Assembly (NCBI RefSeq): GCF_002890915.1
Contig: NZ_POUT01000001.1
Span: 1-64,000, forward strand
DNA length: 64,000 nt
Direction: 5' to 3'
Source: Stutzerimonas stutzeri
GTDB lineage: Bacteria; Pseudomonadota; Gammaproteobacteria; Pseudomonadales; Pseudomonadaceae
Below the pieces are notes generated by a model. That model was not told where the DNA came from. It did no database searches and saw nothing but the letters and a program-made list of their open reading frames with translations. Of this stretch, positions 43,814 through 51,776 are shown one piece after another. Position 1 is the first letter of the stretch. Every line of letters begins with the position of its first letter. A program made the position numbers and the translations under genes.

Positions 43814-44110
43814 ATGCCCAGCGTCGTAACCTATCGCAGCGTCGCCGGCGACCAGCCACTGCCCTACATCGAATGCGACCGCAGCATCCGCACCCTCTAC
43901 TCGCGCATTCAGTACTACATCGGCCAGGATGACGGCAATTGCCACCTGTGCGGTTATTTGCGCGACAAGATCGGCAACCGCAATGGCTTCGAGCCCGATG
44001 CCCGGCTCATCCTCCACGCGCAGATCAACGTCATCCACGAACTCTTCGAGCGCAACGGCGACCATGAGATCGTCACCCTGTTGCAGCAGGTGGAAGACGA
44101 CTGCTGCTGA
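43814..44110 (+). CDS. cowN: CowN, nitrogenase CO-protection protein
   Basis: CowN allows nitrogen fixation in the presence of carbon monoxide by protecting nitrogenase. The 98-residue product has the family layout: an N-terminal VVTYRSV strand and IECDRSIRTLYSRIQ segment (19-33), then the characteristic C-terminal HAQINVIHELFERNGDHE (about 68-85) and a terminal EDDCC. GGAGG precedes the ATG. It stands directly downstream of a CooA-like regulator and its predicted operator. No nif genes are in this window, so a diazotrophic host is inferred. It has an unusual extra C43/C46 pair (NCHLCG). Confidence 0.82.
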   Translation: MPSVVTYRSVAGDQPLPYIECDRSIRTLYSRIQYYIGQDDGNCHLCGYLRDKIGNRNGFEPDARLILHAQINVIHELFERNGDHEIVTLLQQVEDDCC

Positions 44111-44123
44111 GCCCAGCAATCAG

Positions 44124-44152
44124 TTGGCTCCCCCGGACCCGGCCGGTATAAT
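44124..44152 (+). promoter_or_regulatory. tRNA promoter
   Basis: TTGGCT (44124-44129), a 17-bp spacer and a perfect TATAAT (44147-44152) are followed by a GC-rich discriminator CCGCCGGCC. The tRNA begins 15 bases after the -10. Confidence 0.75.
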
Positions 44153-44167
44153 CCGCCGGCCTTCTGG

Positions 44168-44244
44168 GGGCCTATAGCTCAGTTGGTTAGAGCAGAGGAC
44201 TCATAATCCTTTGGTCCACGGTTCGAGTCCGTGTGGGCCCACCA
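44168..44244 (+). tRNA. tRNA-Ile2 (anticodon CAU, lysidine-modified)
   Basis: A full cloverleaf of 77 bases with encoded CCA. The 7-bp acceptor stem GGGCCTA/TGGGCCC includes one T-G pair. The D-arm is AGCTCAGTTGGTTAGAGC, the anticodon loop CTCATAA, and the T-arm contains GGTTCGAGTCC. The CAU anticodon is shared by Met and Ile2 tRNAs. C4-G69 and C5-G68 in the acceptor stem match known TilS recognition features and favour Ile2. Elongator Met is the alternative. Confidence 0.9.
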
Positions 44245-44249
44245 CCTTC

Positions 44250-44272
44250 AAAGCCGCGCATTGCGCGGCTTT
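44250..44272 (+). terminator. terminator of the tRNA gene
   Basis: AAAGCCGCGC (44250-44259) pairs perfectly with GCGCGGCTTT (44263-44272) around a 3-base loop and is followed by TCC. Confidence 0.88.
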
Positions 44273-44378
44273 TCCGTATCATCTCCAAGCCCCGCGCCAC
44301 GCTCTGCGATCGAGCCAACGGCGAAGCTCGTAGCTCACGGATGACGGCTATCGGCCGCAGCATCATCCGAAAAAAGAC

Positions 44379-44446
44379 CAAATAACCAAATCGAATATAA
44401 AAAGCAGTATTGGTTTCTGGACTCTCTAAGTCCGGCCCACTATCGT
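44379..44446 (+). promoter_or_regulatory. AT-rich, possibly CysB-controlled promoter
   Basis: A strikingly AT-rich tract (44380-44416) in GC-rich DNA precedes a candidate -35 TGGACT (44418-44423) and, after 17 bp, -10 TATCGT (44441-44446). AT-rich tracts just upstream of the -35 are typical of CysB-activated sulfur genes. GGACT/AGTCC (44419-44433) also forms a small inverted repeat. The sulfur genes downstream fit, but CysB binding is inference. Confidence 0.35.
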
Positions 44447-44505
44447 GCGCGCGAGGTCGCCGTGCGGCCTGATGTTTATTGGCCATCGTCACGTTAAGGA
44501 CCTCC

Positions 44506-46296
44506 ATGCTCCCGGATTCGCTGCCGCTGCTGTTCGTCTGCGCCTTGCTGATCTGGGTGCTGGTGTCTTTCGTGCGCGAGAGCTGGAGCCCGGACATCGT
44601 GGTCGCGATCGCCGTGGCGGTACTGCTGGCCACCCAGTTGCTGACGCCGGGCGAAGTGCTGGGAGTGCTGTCCAACTCCGCCCCCGTGACCATCGCCTGC
44701 ATGTTCATTATCTCCGCCGCCCTGGAGCGCACCGGCTGTATCGATGCGCTGGGCAACTGGCTGGGCGACCTGGTGGGGACCAGTCCGACCCGCGTACTGG
44801 GCGGCCTGACGATCACCGCCCTGGTGATTTCCGCCTGCCTGAACAATACCCCGGTGGTGGCGATCCTCACGCCGGTGGCGATATCGCTGGCCAAGCGCGC
44901 CGGCACCACGCCGTCGAAGCTGTTGATCCCGCTGTCCTACGCCACCATCCTCGGCGGCACGCTGACGATGATCGGCACGTCGACCAACATCCTGGTCGAT
45001 GGCGTCGCGCGCAAGGCCGGGCTCGCGCCATTCGGCATGTTCGAGATCACCGCGGCGGCATCGATTCTCGCCGCGGCCGGCATGCTCTACCTGCTGACGA
45101 TCGGCAAGCACCTGCTTCCCGAACGCGACACGCTGTCCAAGCTGCTCGGCCCGCGCCTCGACCGTACCTTCATGAGCGAATTGCGGGTCGCGCCCAACTC
45201 GCCGGTACTCGGCAAGACCATCGGCGAGGCCAACCTCAACGGCGGCAGTGGCCTTCAGGTGCTGCAGGTCAGCCGTGAGAATCAATATTTCAGCCGCCCC
45301 GAGCACGACTTCATTCTCAATGCCGGCGACCTGCTGCTGATCCATGGCCAGGTCAAGGATGTGGTGGAGTTGCGCGAAAGCGGCCACCTGACGTTCAACC
45401 GCAGCGATGCCTTCGAGACCATCAGCAGCGAGGACGTGAGCCTCGCCGAGGCCATCGTCGGCCGCGGCTCGCGCTACAGCCACCGGCCGATGCGCGATCT
45501 CGACCTGACCGCCCGTTACGGCATCAACGTACTCGCCGTGCATCGCCAGGATGAAAACATCCAGGGCAACTTCGACGACTTCCAGTTGCAGTTCGGCGAT
45601 GTGATGCTGGTCGAAGGCACCCCGGCACAGATCAAGCGCTTCGCCGACAACGGCGAGCTGATCAGCCTCAACGCGGTGCAGGAGCGCGCCTTCCGCCGGG
45701 ACAAGGCGCCCATCGCGATCCTCGCCACCCTGGCCGTCATGCTGCTGGCCGCCTTCGGCGTGATGCCGATCGAGGGCCTGGCGATCATCGGTGCCGCCGC
45801 GGTGCTGGCGACCCGTTGCCTGGATGTCGAGGACGCCTACAAGGCGGTGGACTGGAAGATCCTCAGCCTGATCTTCGGCATGCTGGCGATCAGCATCGCC
45901 ATGGACAAGGTCGGCCTGGTCCAGCTGATCGTGCAGAACGTGACCACGCTGACGCCCTGGGCCGGGCCGCTGTTCATGCTCTCGTTCATCTACCTGCTCA
46001 CCTCGCTGCTCACCGAGATGCTGTCGAACAACGCGGTGGCAGTGCTCATCACCCCGATCGCCATCGGCCTGGCGCAGCACCTGGGTGTCGACCCGCGCCC
46101 CTTCGTCGTCGCCGTCATGTTCGCCGCCAGCGCCAGCTTCGCCACGCCGATCGGCTACCAGACCAATACCTTCGTCTACAACGCCGGCGGCTATCGCTTC
46201 ACCGATTTCCTCAGGGTCGGGATACCGCTGAACCTGTTGCTGTGGCTGGTCGCCACGTTGGTCATCCCGCGGTTCTGGCCGCTCACCCCGCTATGA
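44506..46296 (+). CDS. SLC13/DASS-type anion permease with two RCK-C domains
   Basis: Inner-membrane transporter of the SLC13 (ArsB/NhaD-like) superfamily. Two membrane halves (about 1-185 and 400-596) each show the family's Asn-rich hairpin: CLNNTPVVAILTP and SNNAVAVLITPIAIG. Between them are two TrkA-C (RCK-C) cytoplasmic domains (about 205-290 and 300-385). This architecture is common in bacterial sulfate or dicarboxylate permeases. AAGGA lies five bases before the ATG. metY follows after 91 bp, so sulfate or another sulfur anion is the likeliest cargo, but the substrate is inferred. Confidence 0.82.
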   Translation: MLPDSLPLLFVCALLIWVLVSFVRESWSPDIVVAIAVAVLLATQLLTPGEVLGVLSNSAPVTIACMFIISAALERTGCIDALGNWLGDLVGTSPTRVLGGLTITALVISACLNNTPVVAILTPVAISLAKRAGTTPSKLLIPLSYATILGGTLTMIGTSTNILVDGVARKAGLAPFGMFEITAAASILAAAGMLYLLTIGKHLLPERDTLSKLLGPRLDRTFMSELRVAPNSPVLGKTIGEANLNGGSGLQVLQVSRENQYFSRPEHDFILNAGDLLLIHGQVKDVVELRESGHLTFNRSDAFETISSEDVSLAEAIVGRGSRYSHRPMRDLDLTARYGINVLAVHRQDENIQGNFDDFQLQFGDVMLVEGTPAQIKRFADNGELISLNAVQERAFRRDKAPIAILATLAVMLLAAFGVMPIEGLAIIGAAAVLATRCLDVEDAYKAVDWKILSLIFGMLAISIAMDKVGLVQLIVQNVTTLTPWAGPLFMLSFIYLLTSLLTEMLSNNAVAVLITPIAIGLAQHLGVDPRPFVVAVMFAASASFATPIGYQTNTFVYNAGGYRFTDFLRVGIPLNLLLWLVATLVIPRFWPLTPL

Positions 46297-46387
46297 CCAC
46301 AGGGCTTGCGCTGGGTCATTGAAGATTTGCGCGTTCCCTTTCATGCTCCGCAGCTTTCGGCCCATCGAACAAGAACAGGAACATGCC

Positions 46388-47665
46388 ATGAAACTGGAAA
46401 CCCTCGCCATCCACGCCGGCTACAGCCCGGACCCGACCACCAAGGCCGTGGCGGTGCCGATCTACCAGACCACCTCCTATGCCTTCGACGACACCCAGCA
46501 CGGTGCCGACCTGTTCGACCTGAAGGTGCCGGGCAACATCTATACGCGCATCATGAACCCCACCACCGACGTGCTCGAACAGCGCGTCGCGGCGCTGGAA
46601 GGCGGCGTGGCGGCCCTGGCGGTGGCCTCCGGCATGGCGGCGATCACCTATGCCATCCAGACCATCGCCGAGGTCGGCGACAACATCGTCTCGGTGGCCA
46701 AGCTCTATGGCGGTACCTACAACCTGTTCGCCCATACCCTGCCGCGCCAGGGCATCGAAGTGCGCTTCGCCGCCCATGACGACATCGCCGCACTGGAAGC
46801 GCTGATCGACGACAGGACCAAAGCGGTGTTCTGCGAATCCATCGGCAACCCGGCCGGCAACGTCATCGACCTGCAGGCTCTGGCCGACGCCGCTCACCGC
46901 CATGGCGTGCCGCTGATCGTCGACAATACCGTCGCCACCCCGGTGCTGTGCCGCCCGTTCGAGCATGGCGCCGACATCGTCGTGCATTCGCTGACCAAAT
47001 ACATGGGCGGCCACGGCACCAGCATCGGCGGCATCGTGGTCGACTCCGGCCAATTCCCCTGGGCGCAGCACAAGGAGCGCTTCGCCCTGCTCAACACGTC
47101 GGACGTGTCCTACCACGGCGTCACCTACACCGAAGCCTTCGGCCCGGCCGCCTTCATCGGCCGCTGCCGCGTGGTGCCGCTGCGCAACATGGGCGCGGCG
47201 CTCTCGCCGTTCAACGCCTTCCTCATCCTGCAGGGCCTGGAAACCCTGGCGCTGCGCATGGAGCGCCACTGCGAGAATGCGCTGAAAGTCGCCGACTACC
47301 TGCAAAGTCACCCACAGGTGGCCTGGGTCAAGTACGCCGGCCTGCCGGAGCATCCCGAGCACGCCCTGGCGCAGCGCTACATGGGCGGCAAGCCGGCGGC
47401 GATTCTCTGCTTCGGCATCGAAGGCGGCATGGAAGCCGGCGCCCGCTTCATCGATGCGCTCAAGCTGATCGTGCGCCTGGTCAACATCGGCGACGCCAAG
47501 TCGCTGGCCTGCCATCCGGCGAGCACCACCCACCGCCAACTGAACGCCGAGGAACTGGCCAGGGCCGGCGTGTCCCAGGACCTGATCCGCCTGTCCATCG
47601 GCATCGAGCATATCGACGACATCCTCGCCGACCTCGCCCAGGCGCTGGACGCGGCCAAGCGCTGA
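46388..47665 (+). CDS. metY: O-acetylhomoserine sulfhydrylase (homocysteine synthase)
   Basis: PLP enzyme of the Cys/Met metabolism family that makes homocysteine directly from sulfide and acylhomoserine. The 425-residue product has the opening LETLAIHAGYSPDPTT, YTRIMNPTTDVLEQR, VDNTVATPVLCRP, and the PLP lysine K204 in HSLTKYMGGHG. The 425-residue length, an insertion after the PLP region and the ending IGIEHIDDILADL are typical of MetY rather than MetB or MetZ. It shares a strand with the anion permease, giving a plausible sulfur-assimilation unit. Confidence 0.93.
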   Translation: MKLETLAIHAGYSPDPTTKAVAVPIYQTTSYAFDDTQHGADLFDLKVPGNIYTRIMNPTTDVLEQRVAALEGGVAALAVASGMAAITYAIQTIAEVGDNIVSVAKLYGGTYNLFAHTLPRQGIEVRFAAHDDIAALEALIDDRTKAVFCESIGNPAGNVIDLQALADAAHRHGVPLIVDNTVATPVLCRPFEHGADIVVHSLTKYMGGHGTSIGGIVVDSGQFPWAQHKERFALLNTSDVSYHGVTYTEAFGPAAFIGRCRVVPLRNMGAALSPFNAFLILQGLETLALRMERHCENALKVADYLQSHPQVAWVKYAGLPEHPEHALAQRYMGGKPAAILCFGIEGGMEAGARFIDALKLIVRLVNIGDAKSLACHPASTTHRQLNAEELARAGVSQDLIRLSIGIEHIDDILADLAQALDAAKR

Positions 47666-47675
47666 TCGGCCCCGG

Positions 47676-47705
47676 GGCCTGTCCGCGCTTCGGCGCGGGC
47701 AGGCC
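47676..47705 (+). terminator. long TTCG-capped hairpin after metY
   Basis: GGCCTGTCCGCGC (47676-47688) pairs with GCGCGGGCAGGCC (47693-47705) through 13 bp with one T-G pair, around a TTCG tetraloop, 11 bases after the metY stop. There is no T run. It is likely a transcript-end or stabilising structure. Confidence 0.6.
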
Positions 47706-47799
47706 TGCGAACGCGCGCGCATCACGAGGCGCCGCATAGCCTTGATATCTCGATCGGCGGCCCCATACCGGAGGAAATATCCTCTCGGAAATCCCTCAC

Positions 47800-48234
47800 A
47801 TGAGCGACTCGCTGATCATCCCTTGCGCGCATTGCGCCGGGCTCAATCGCATCCCCGCCGACCGGCTGCATGACACACCGCGCTGCGGCCGCTGCCAGGC
47901 CGAAGTGCTGCCGCACCAGCCGTTCGAACTGCAGCAGGGCCAGTTCGCCAACCAGATCAAGGGCGACCTGCCGCTGCTGGTGGACGTCTGGGCCAGCTGG
48001 TGCGGCCCCTGCCGCAGCTTCGCACCGACCTTCGCCCAGGCTGCCACGCAGCTGCAGGGCCGCTGCCGCCTGGCCAAGCTGGACAGCGAAGCCAACCCGC
48101 AGCTCGCGACCCAGCTCGGCATCCGCTCGATTCCCAGCCTGATCCTGTTCCGCGACGGCCGCGAAATCGCCCGCCAGAGCGGCGCCATGCCGTTGCCGCA
48201 GCTGCTGGCCTGGCTCGGCCAGCAAGGCATCTGA
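47800..48234 (+). CDS. trxC: thioredoxin 2 (TrxC)
   Basis: Zinc-containing thioredoxin of oxidative-stress defence. Of 144 residues, the N-terminal zinc module has C9, C12, C29 and C32 (CAHC, CGRC). The thioredoxin fold follows with active site WCGPC (C68, C71) and cis-proline in SIPSLILF. No OxyR site was identified in the 134-bp upstream gap. Confidence 0.95.
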   Translation: MSDSLIIPCAHCAGLNRIPADRLHDTPRCGRCQAEVLPHQPFELQQGQFANQIKGDLPLLVDVWASWCGPCRSFAPTFAQAATQLQGRCRLAKLDSEANPQLATQLGIRSIPSLILFRDGREIARQSGAMPLPQLLAWLGQQGI

Positions 48235-48315
48235 CCGCGGGTCCGGGCGATCGGAACGATCGATGCCCTGGCCAAGTCCACAGAACATGCCCGCAACCTG
48301 CCAGGAGCCCGCCTC

Positions 48316-48597
48316 ATGTTCGGCAAGACGACTCACACGTTCGAGGTGAACTACATCTACCAGAACGATCCACGTGCCGAGATCATCGAGTCGCAAGACG
48401 ATTCCCTCTCGACCGCAGCCGCCGCCGCGCAGCTGATCCGCCTGCACCATGCCGACATGGAAAACAGCCTGGTGATGCCCGAAGCGGATGCCCGCGACGA
48501 AGAGTTACTTAAGCAGGCGGCTATCCTCGGCATCAGCGATATTCGCGTGACGCGGCTGATACACGAACATGAGCCGGCCCACCGTCCAGCCGGCTAG
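48316..48597 (+). CDS. conserved-looking hypothetical protein
   Basis: Not recognised. The 93 residues begin FGKTTHTFEVNYIYQNDPRAEI, an alternating beta-like N-terminus, and continue into an alanine-rich helix (AAAAAQLIRLHHADME, about 34-50). AGGAG lies before the ATG and codon use resembles the neighbours, so it is probably real. It follows trxC by 81 bp and ends six bases from the convergent DUF4105 gene. Confidence 0.6.
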   Translation: MFGKTTHTFEVNYIYQNDPRAEIIESQDDSLSTAAAAAQLIRLHHADMENSLVMPEADARDEELLKQAAILGISDIRVTRLIHEHEPAHRPAG

Positions 48598-48603
48598 CGC
48601 GCC

Positions 48604-50457
48604 TCAGTAGTAATACCAGCGCAGCTGCAACTGGAACTCCGTTTCCGGCTCGGCCCGATGGCTGAAGCTGCGGCCCAGGCTCAGACGCAGGCCGGTATCG
48701 CCACGCAGTTCGAATTGCTGGGCCAGGTCGAGGCGACGACGCACTTCGCCGTTGTGGAAATAATCCCCCCGCGCCTCCAGCAGCAGGTTGCCCGCCGCAT
48801 TCCGCCACAGCAGGCCGCCGTCGAAACCCGCCGCCGGACTGACGGCCGCGCTGAAGCCGGGGTTCACTTCCAGGCGCGCAGTTGCCAGGGCGAAGCCGAG
48901 CAGATCCTCGCCGAGCTGCCAGGTGAACCCGCCGCCACCATCGAAATGGCCGACCAGGCGGTCGTCCCCATCCCCCCACGGCACGCGCTCCAGCCCCGCC
49001 GCGATCTGCCAGGACCAGGGCCGCAACAGCGGCGTGACCGGGGTCAGCGAACGGATTCCAGCCAGGTCCAGCCGCTGCAGTTTCCAGCGATTGCCTTCGT
49101 ACTGGCGCAGCTGCAGCTGGGCGATTTCGATCTGCGCCCCCAGCGGAAAGCCCTCGAGATTGTCGAGCAAGTCGTGATAGGCCATGCGCAGCCCGTACTC
49201 GGCGAAGGCATGTTCGCCACGGCCACCAAGCCCGAACTGCAGGGTGCGCGACTCATGGCCGTGCTCCGGCAGGATCGGCCGCACAACGTCCAGGCGCGGG
49301 GGTGGGTTGCGATTGATCGCCTGCAGCAAACGATAACTGTGCGCCGCATTGGCAGAGTCACGCTCCTCTCCGGTGACCCGGTAGCGGACCAGACGGTAGG
49401 CGCCGTCCTGGATCAGCGCGCGGCGTTCGTCCGGCAATGCCAGGTAATCATGCTGTCCGAGCACCTGTGGATCACCGGCCAGTTGGCTAACCCACTCCAG
49501 CTCCTCGCTGTCGAGCGGCGCGGTACGGGTCAGCAGTTCGCGCTCGCGCGATGGCCGATAGTCGATGCCTTCGACGAGCCCGGCATCGATCACAACCCGC
49601 ACGGTATCGGCCGGAATCGCGGTCAATGGAAATTGCTCGGTCAGTTCGAGCCCGGGCCGAGCGACCTCCAGCAGTTCGAGCAGGCGGTAGGAGCAATTCT
49701 CGTCGAAGAAGAAATAGTCGAAGCGGATCTGCTTGAGCTCCCAGACATGCTCGAGCATGCGCCCCGTTTCCTCCGCGGTCAGGTTCAGCCGGTATTCCCA
49801 GAGATCGCGGTTCTCCAGGCGGCTGTATTCGCCGATCTTCTCGCGGTACGGCAGCAGCGAGAAAAGCCCCGGATAGCCTCCCATCAGGCCTTTCCAGGCA
49901 TAGAGAATGCTGTTGTCCGCCCCCTCGATGAAGGCACCGAAGTTGAGGGCTGAGCTCAGCAGTGGGCTGCCCTGGGAACCGATATCAGCCTGGTCGATGC
50001 GCAGCAGCGTGTGGCCGAACATCGACGACGGGCTGTTGAGGTAGGCCGCAGGAAAGACCATTACGGTGCCGTGCGGGGCGACCTCGGCGTACCAGGCTCT
50101 GAACTCGGGACATTCGACCGCTGGCAGATCGGTCAGCTCCAGCTGTTCGCGCAGCCAGCGCGTGCGCGCCGGATAGACGCATTGGGCGTGGCGATCGCCC
50201 TGGCTCGCCGGGGCGTAGAGCGCAGCGAGGGTGGCCGCAAGCTCGGCGGCCGGGTCATGTTCCCCGCCGTCGGCGAGGAAGAAGTCATCGTCATCGACAT
50301 AGCTGCGCCAGCCGCCCAGCTTGCCGCGCTCGTAGTGGCCGAGCGAATGCCAGTAGGCGTCGTCGGCCAACCGCCGCGGGGCGGAAACAGGGGAAGGGGC
50401 AGCCAGCACCATGGCGCTCGCGCTGCACAGCGCCAGCAGTAGCAGGGGTCGAAGCAT
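48604..50457 (-). CDS. DUF4105 (Lnb-like) exported protein
   Basis: Predicted envelope protein of 617 residues with a signal peptide (1-20). The DUF4105 core covers about 125-265, with SSMFGHTLLRID (H149) and DENCSYRLLELL (C255). In Enterococcus, Lnb of this family is a lipoprotein intramolecular transacylase with a His/Cys active site, so H149 and C255 are candidate catalytic residues. The C-terminal 300 residues alternate as in an outer-membrane barrel and end RWYYY. The role here is inferred. The DUF3015 gene lies just upstream on the same strand. Confidence 0.8.
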   Translation of the reverse strand: MLRPLLLLALCSASAMVLAAPSPVSAPRRLADDAYWHSLGHYERGKLGGWRSYVDDDDFFLADGGEHDPAAELAATLAALYAPASQGDRHAQCVYPARTRWLREQLELTDLPAVECPEFRAWYAEVAPHGTVMVFPAAYLNSPSSMFGHTLLRIDQADIGSQGSPLLSSALNFGAFIEGADNSILYAWKGLMGGYPGLFSLLPYREKIGEYSRLENRDLWEYRLNLTAEETGRMLEHVWELKQIRFDYFFFDENCSYRLLELLEVARPGLELTEQFPLTAIPADTVRVVIDAGLVEGIDYRPSRERELLTRTAPLDSEELEWVSQLAGDPQVLGQHDYLALPDERRALIQDGAYRLVRYRVTGEERDSANAAHSYRLLQAINRNPPPRLDVVRPILPEHGHESRTLQFGLGGRGEHAFAEYGLRMAYHDLLDNLEGFPLGAQIEIAQLQLRQYEGNRWKLQRLDLAGIRSLTPVTPLLRPWSWQIAAGLERVPWGDGDDRLVGHFDGGGGFTWQLGEDLLGFALATARLEVNPGFSAAVSPAAGFDGGLLWRNAAGNLLLEARGDYFHNGEVRRRLDLAQQFELRGDTGLRLSLGRSFSHRAEPETEFQLQLRWYYY

Positions 50458-50523
50458 ATTCGGCCAATGGCAAGCAGATACGAAAGTGCCCGCCGGAGCG
50501 GGCACGATGGAAGGGGCGGAAAC

Positions 50524-51012
50524 TCAGGCCTGCTCGGCGTACTGGGCCAGACGGGCGTCCTGCTTGAGCACTGCCAGGGTGGCGGCATGAACCTGCTCGG
50601 CAGTCACGTCGGCGGAACTGAAGATCTCGCTGAAGTGCGCCTGGGTGACGCTTGCGAAATGCGCACGATCCTCGGGCTTGATACCCAGCACGACGGCATA
50701 GGTGGTCAGCGCCTCGCCCTCGCCCATAGCCATGTCCTCGGATAGTTCGGTCATGATGCTGCCGAGCACCAGCATTGACTTGCCGTTGTACTGCAGCGCC
50801 CCGTCGGTCGAACAACCGTTGGTTCCGGAAGTCATGCCGAAGGTGGCGTTACCCGACGTGCCATTGGTGAGCGAAGCCACCAGATGGGATGGCAGGCCGC
50901 GCTGGCCTTCGAACAACATGTTGCCCCAACCGCAACCCGGGCCACCCGGCGCGGTGGCGAAGGCGCTGGCGGAAGCGGTGAAGAGCAGGGACGCTAGCAG
51001 AATCCGTTTCAT
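50524..51012 (-). CDS. DUF3015 family exported protein
   Basis: Unknown function. The 162-residue precursor has a signal peptide (1-19, cleavage near AFATA) and the family's GPGCGWGNMLFEGQRG and SGTNGCSTDG segments with conserved cysteines. AGAG precedes the ATG. It lies 66 bp upstream of the DUF4105 gene, an arrangement also recalled from other pseudomonads, suggesting they act in the same envelope process. Confidence 0.83.
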   Translation of the reverse strand: MKRILLASLLFTASASAFATAPGGPGCGWGNMLFEGQRGLPSHLVASLTNGTSGNATFGMTSGTNGCSTDGALQYNGKSMLVLGSIMTELSEDMAMGEGEALTTYAVVLGIKPEDRAHFASVTQAHFSEIFSSADVTAEQVHAATLAVLKQDARLAQYAEQA

Positions 51013-51281
51013 AATCGTTCTCTTGTGCAGGGGGAAATAGCCGGCGTCCTCGCCGGCTGCGCTGTAGCTTTGGCAGAGCGCCAAGCGGTGTCAAGGTGAA
51101 AAGCCCGGCACTGCTGAATGGTTCAAGCTAAAGCGGCTGGACCAGTTTGTCGGCAACTCATCCGGTGGGCAAGACACGATCAGTAAACCTGCGCATGGTC
51201 ATGTCATATTGACATTACTCATGGTAGTTTCCGCGCCAGCGCGCCATGGAGCGCGCACGTTGCCAATAACAAGGAGCTGTC

Positions 51282-51707
51282 GTGAAACTTACCCCCATCA
51301 TTCTTACCGGTGCGATTCTCGCTTCCACCGGCTGCGCGAGCGGTCTGAACTCCTATCAGAAATCCGAACTGCGCCACTATGAAGCCGCCGGCCTGGTGGT
51401 CGAGGAAAAGAACCCTGCCCTGGGTACCGCACTTGGCCTGTTGCCAGGCGGTGGCTCGTTCTACGGCCGCGAATATGGTTTCGGGGTAGTCAACCTGCTG
51501 TTCTGGCCGCTGTCCATTCTCTGGGACCCGGTCAGCGGGCACAGCGCAGCGGAAACCATCAACTATCACGCCACCAAGCACCACGTCAGCACGCTGGAAA
51601 ACCGCGAGATGGAAAAGTTGGAAGATCAACTGGCCCAGAACCAGATCGATCTGACCGAGTTCACCCTGCAGAAACGCAAGATCGAAGCGAAGTACCGCTT
51701 CAACTGA
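51282..51707 (+). CDS. small putative lipoprotein
   Basis: Not assigned to a characterised family. The 141-residue product has a short signal ending STGCASG. C18 would be the lipidated residue, though the -3 position is Ser rather than the usual Leu, so lipidation is probable but not certain. A glycine-rich hydrophobic stretch (GLLPGGGSFYGREYGFGVVNLLFWP split, about 52-75) could insert in membrane. The C-terminus is helical and charged. The start is GTG with AAGGAG upstream. Confidence 0.7.
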   Translation: MKLTPIILTGAILASTGCASGLNSYQKSELRHYEAAGLVVEEKNPALGTALGLLPGGGSFYGREYGFGVVNLLFWPLSILWDPVSGHSAAETINYHATKHHVSTLENREMEKLEDQLAQNQIDLTEFTLQKRKIEAKYRFN

Positions 51708-51716
51708 GCTCCACCT

Positions 51717-51740
51717 CCGTGCCGGGCAGTCTCGGCACGG
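51717..51740. terminator. convergent hairpin between lipoprotein and LysR genes
   Basis: CCGTGCCG (51717-51724) pairs perfectly with CGGCACGG (51733-51740) around an 8-base loop. There is no T run. Confidence 0.55.
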
Positions 51741-51776
51741 CGCCTGCGGTTCAACATCGAGCCGCTCTTCGGGGCA

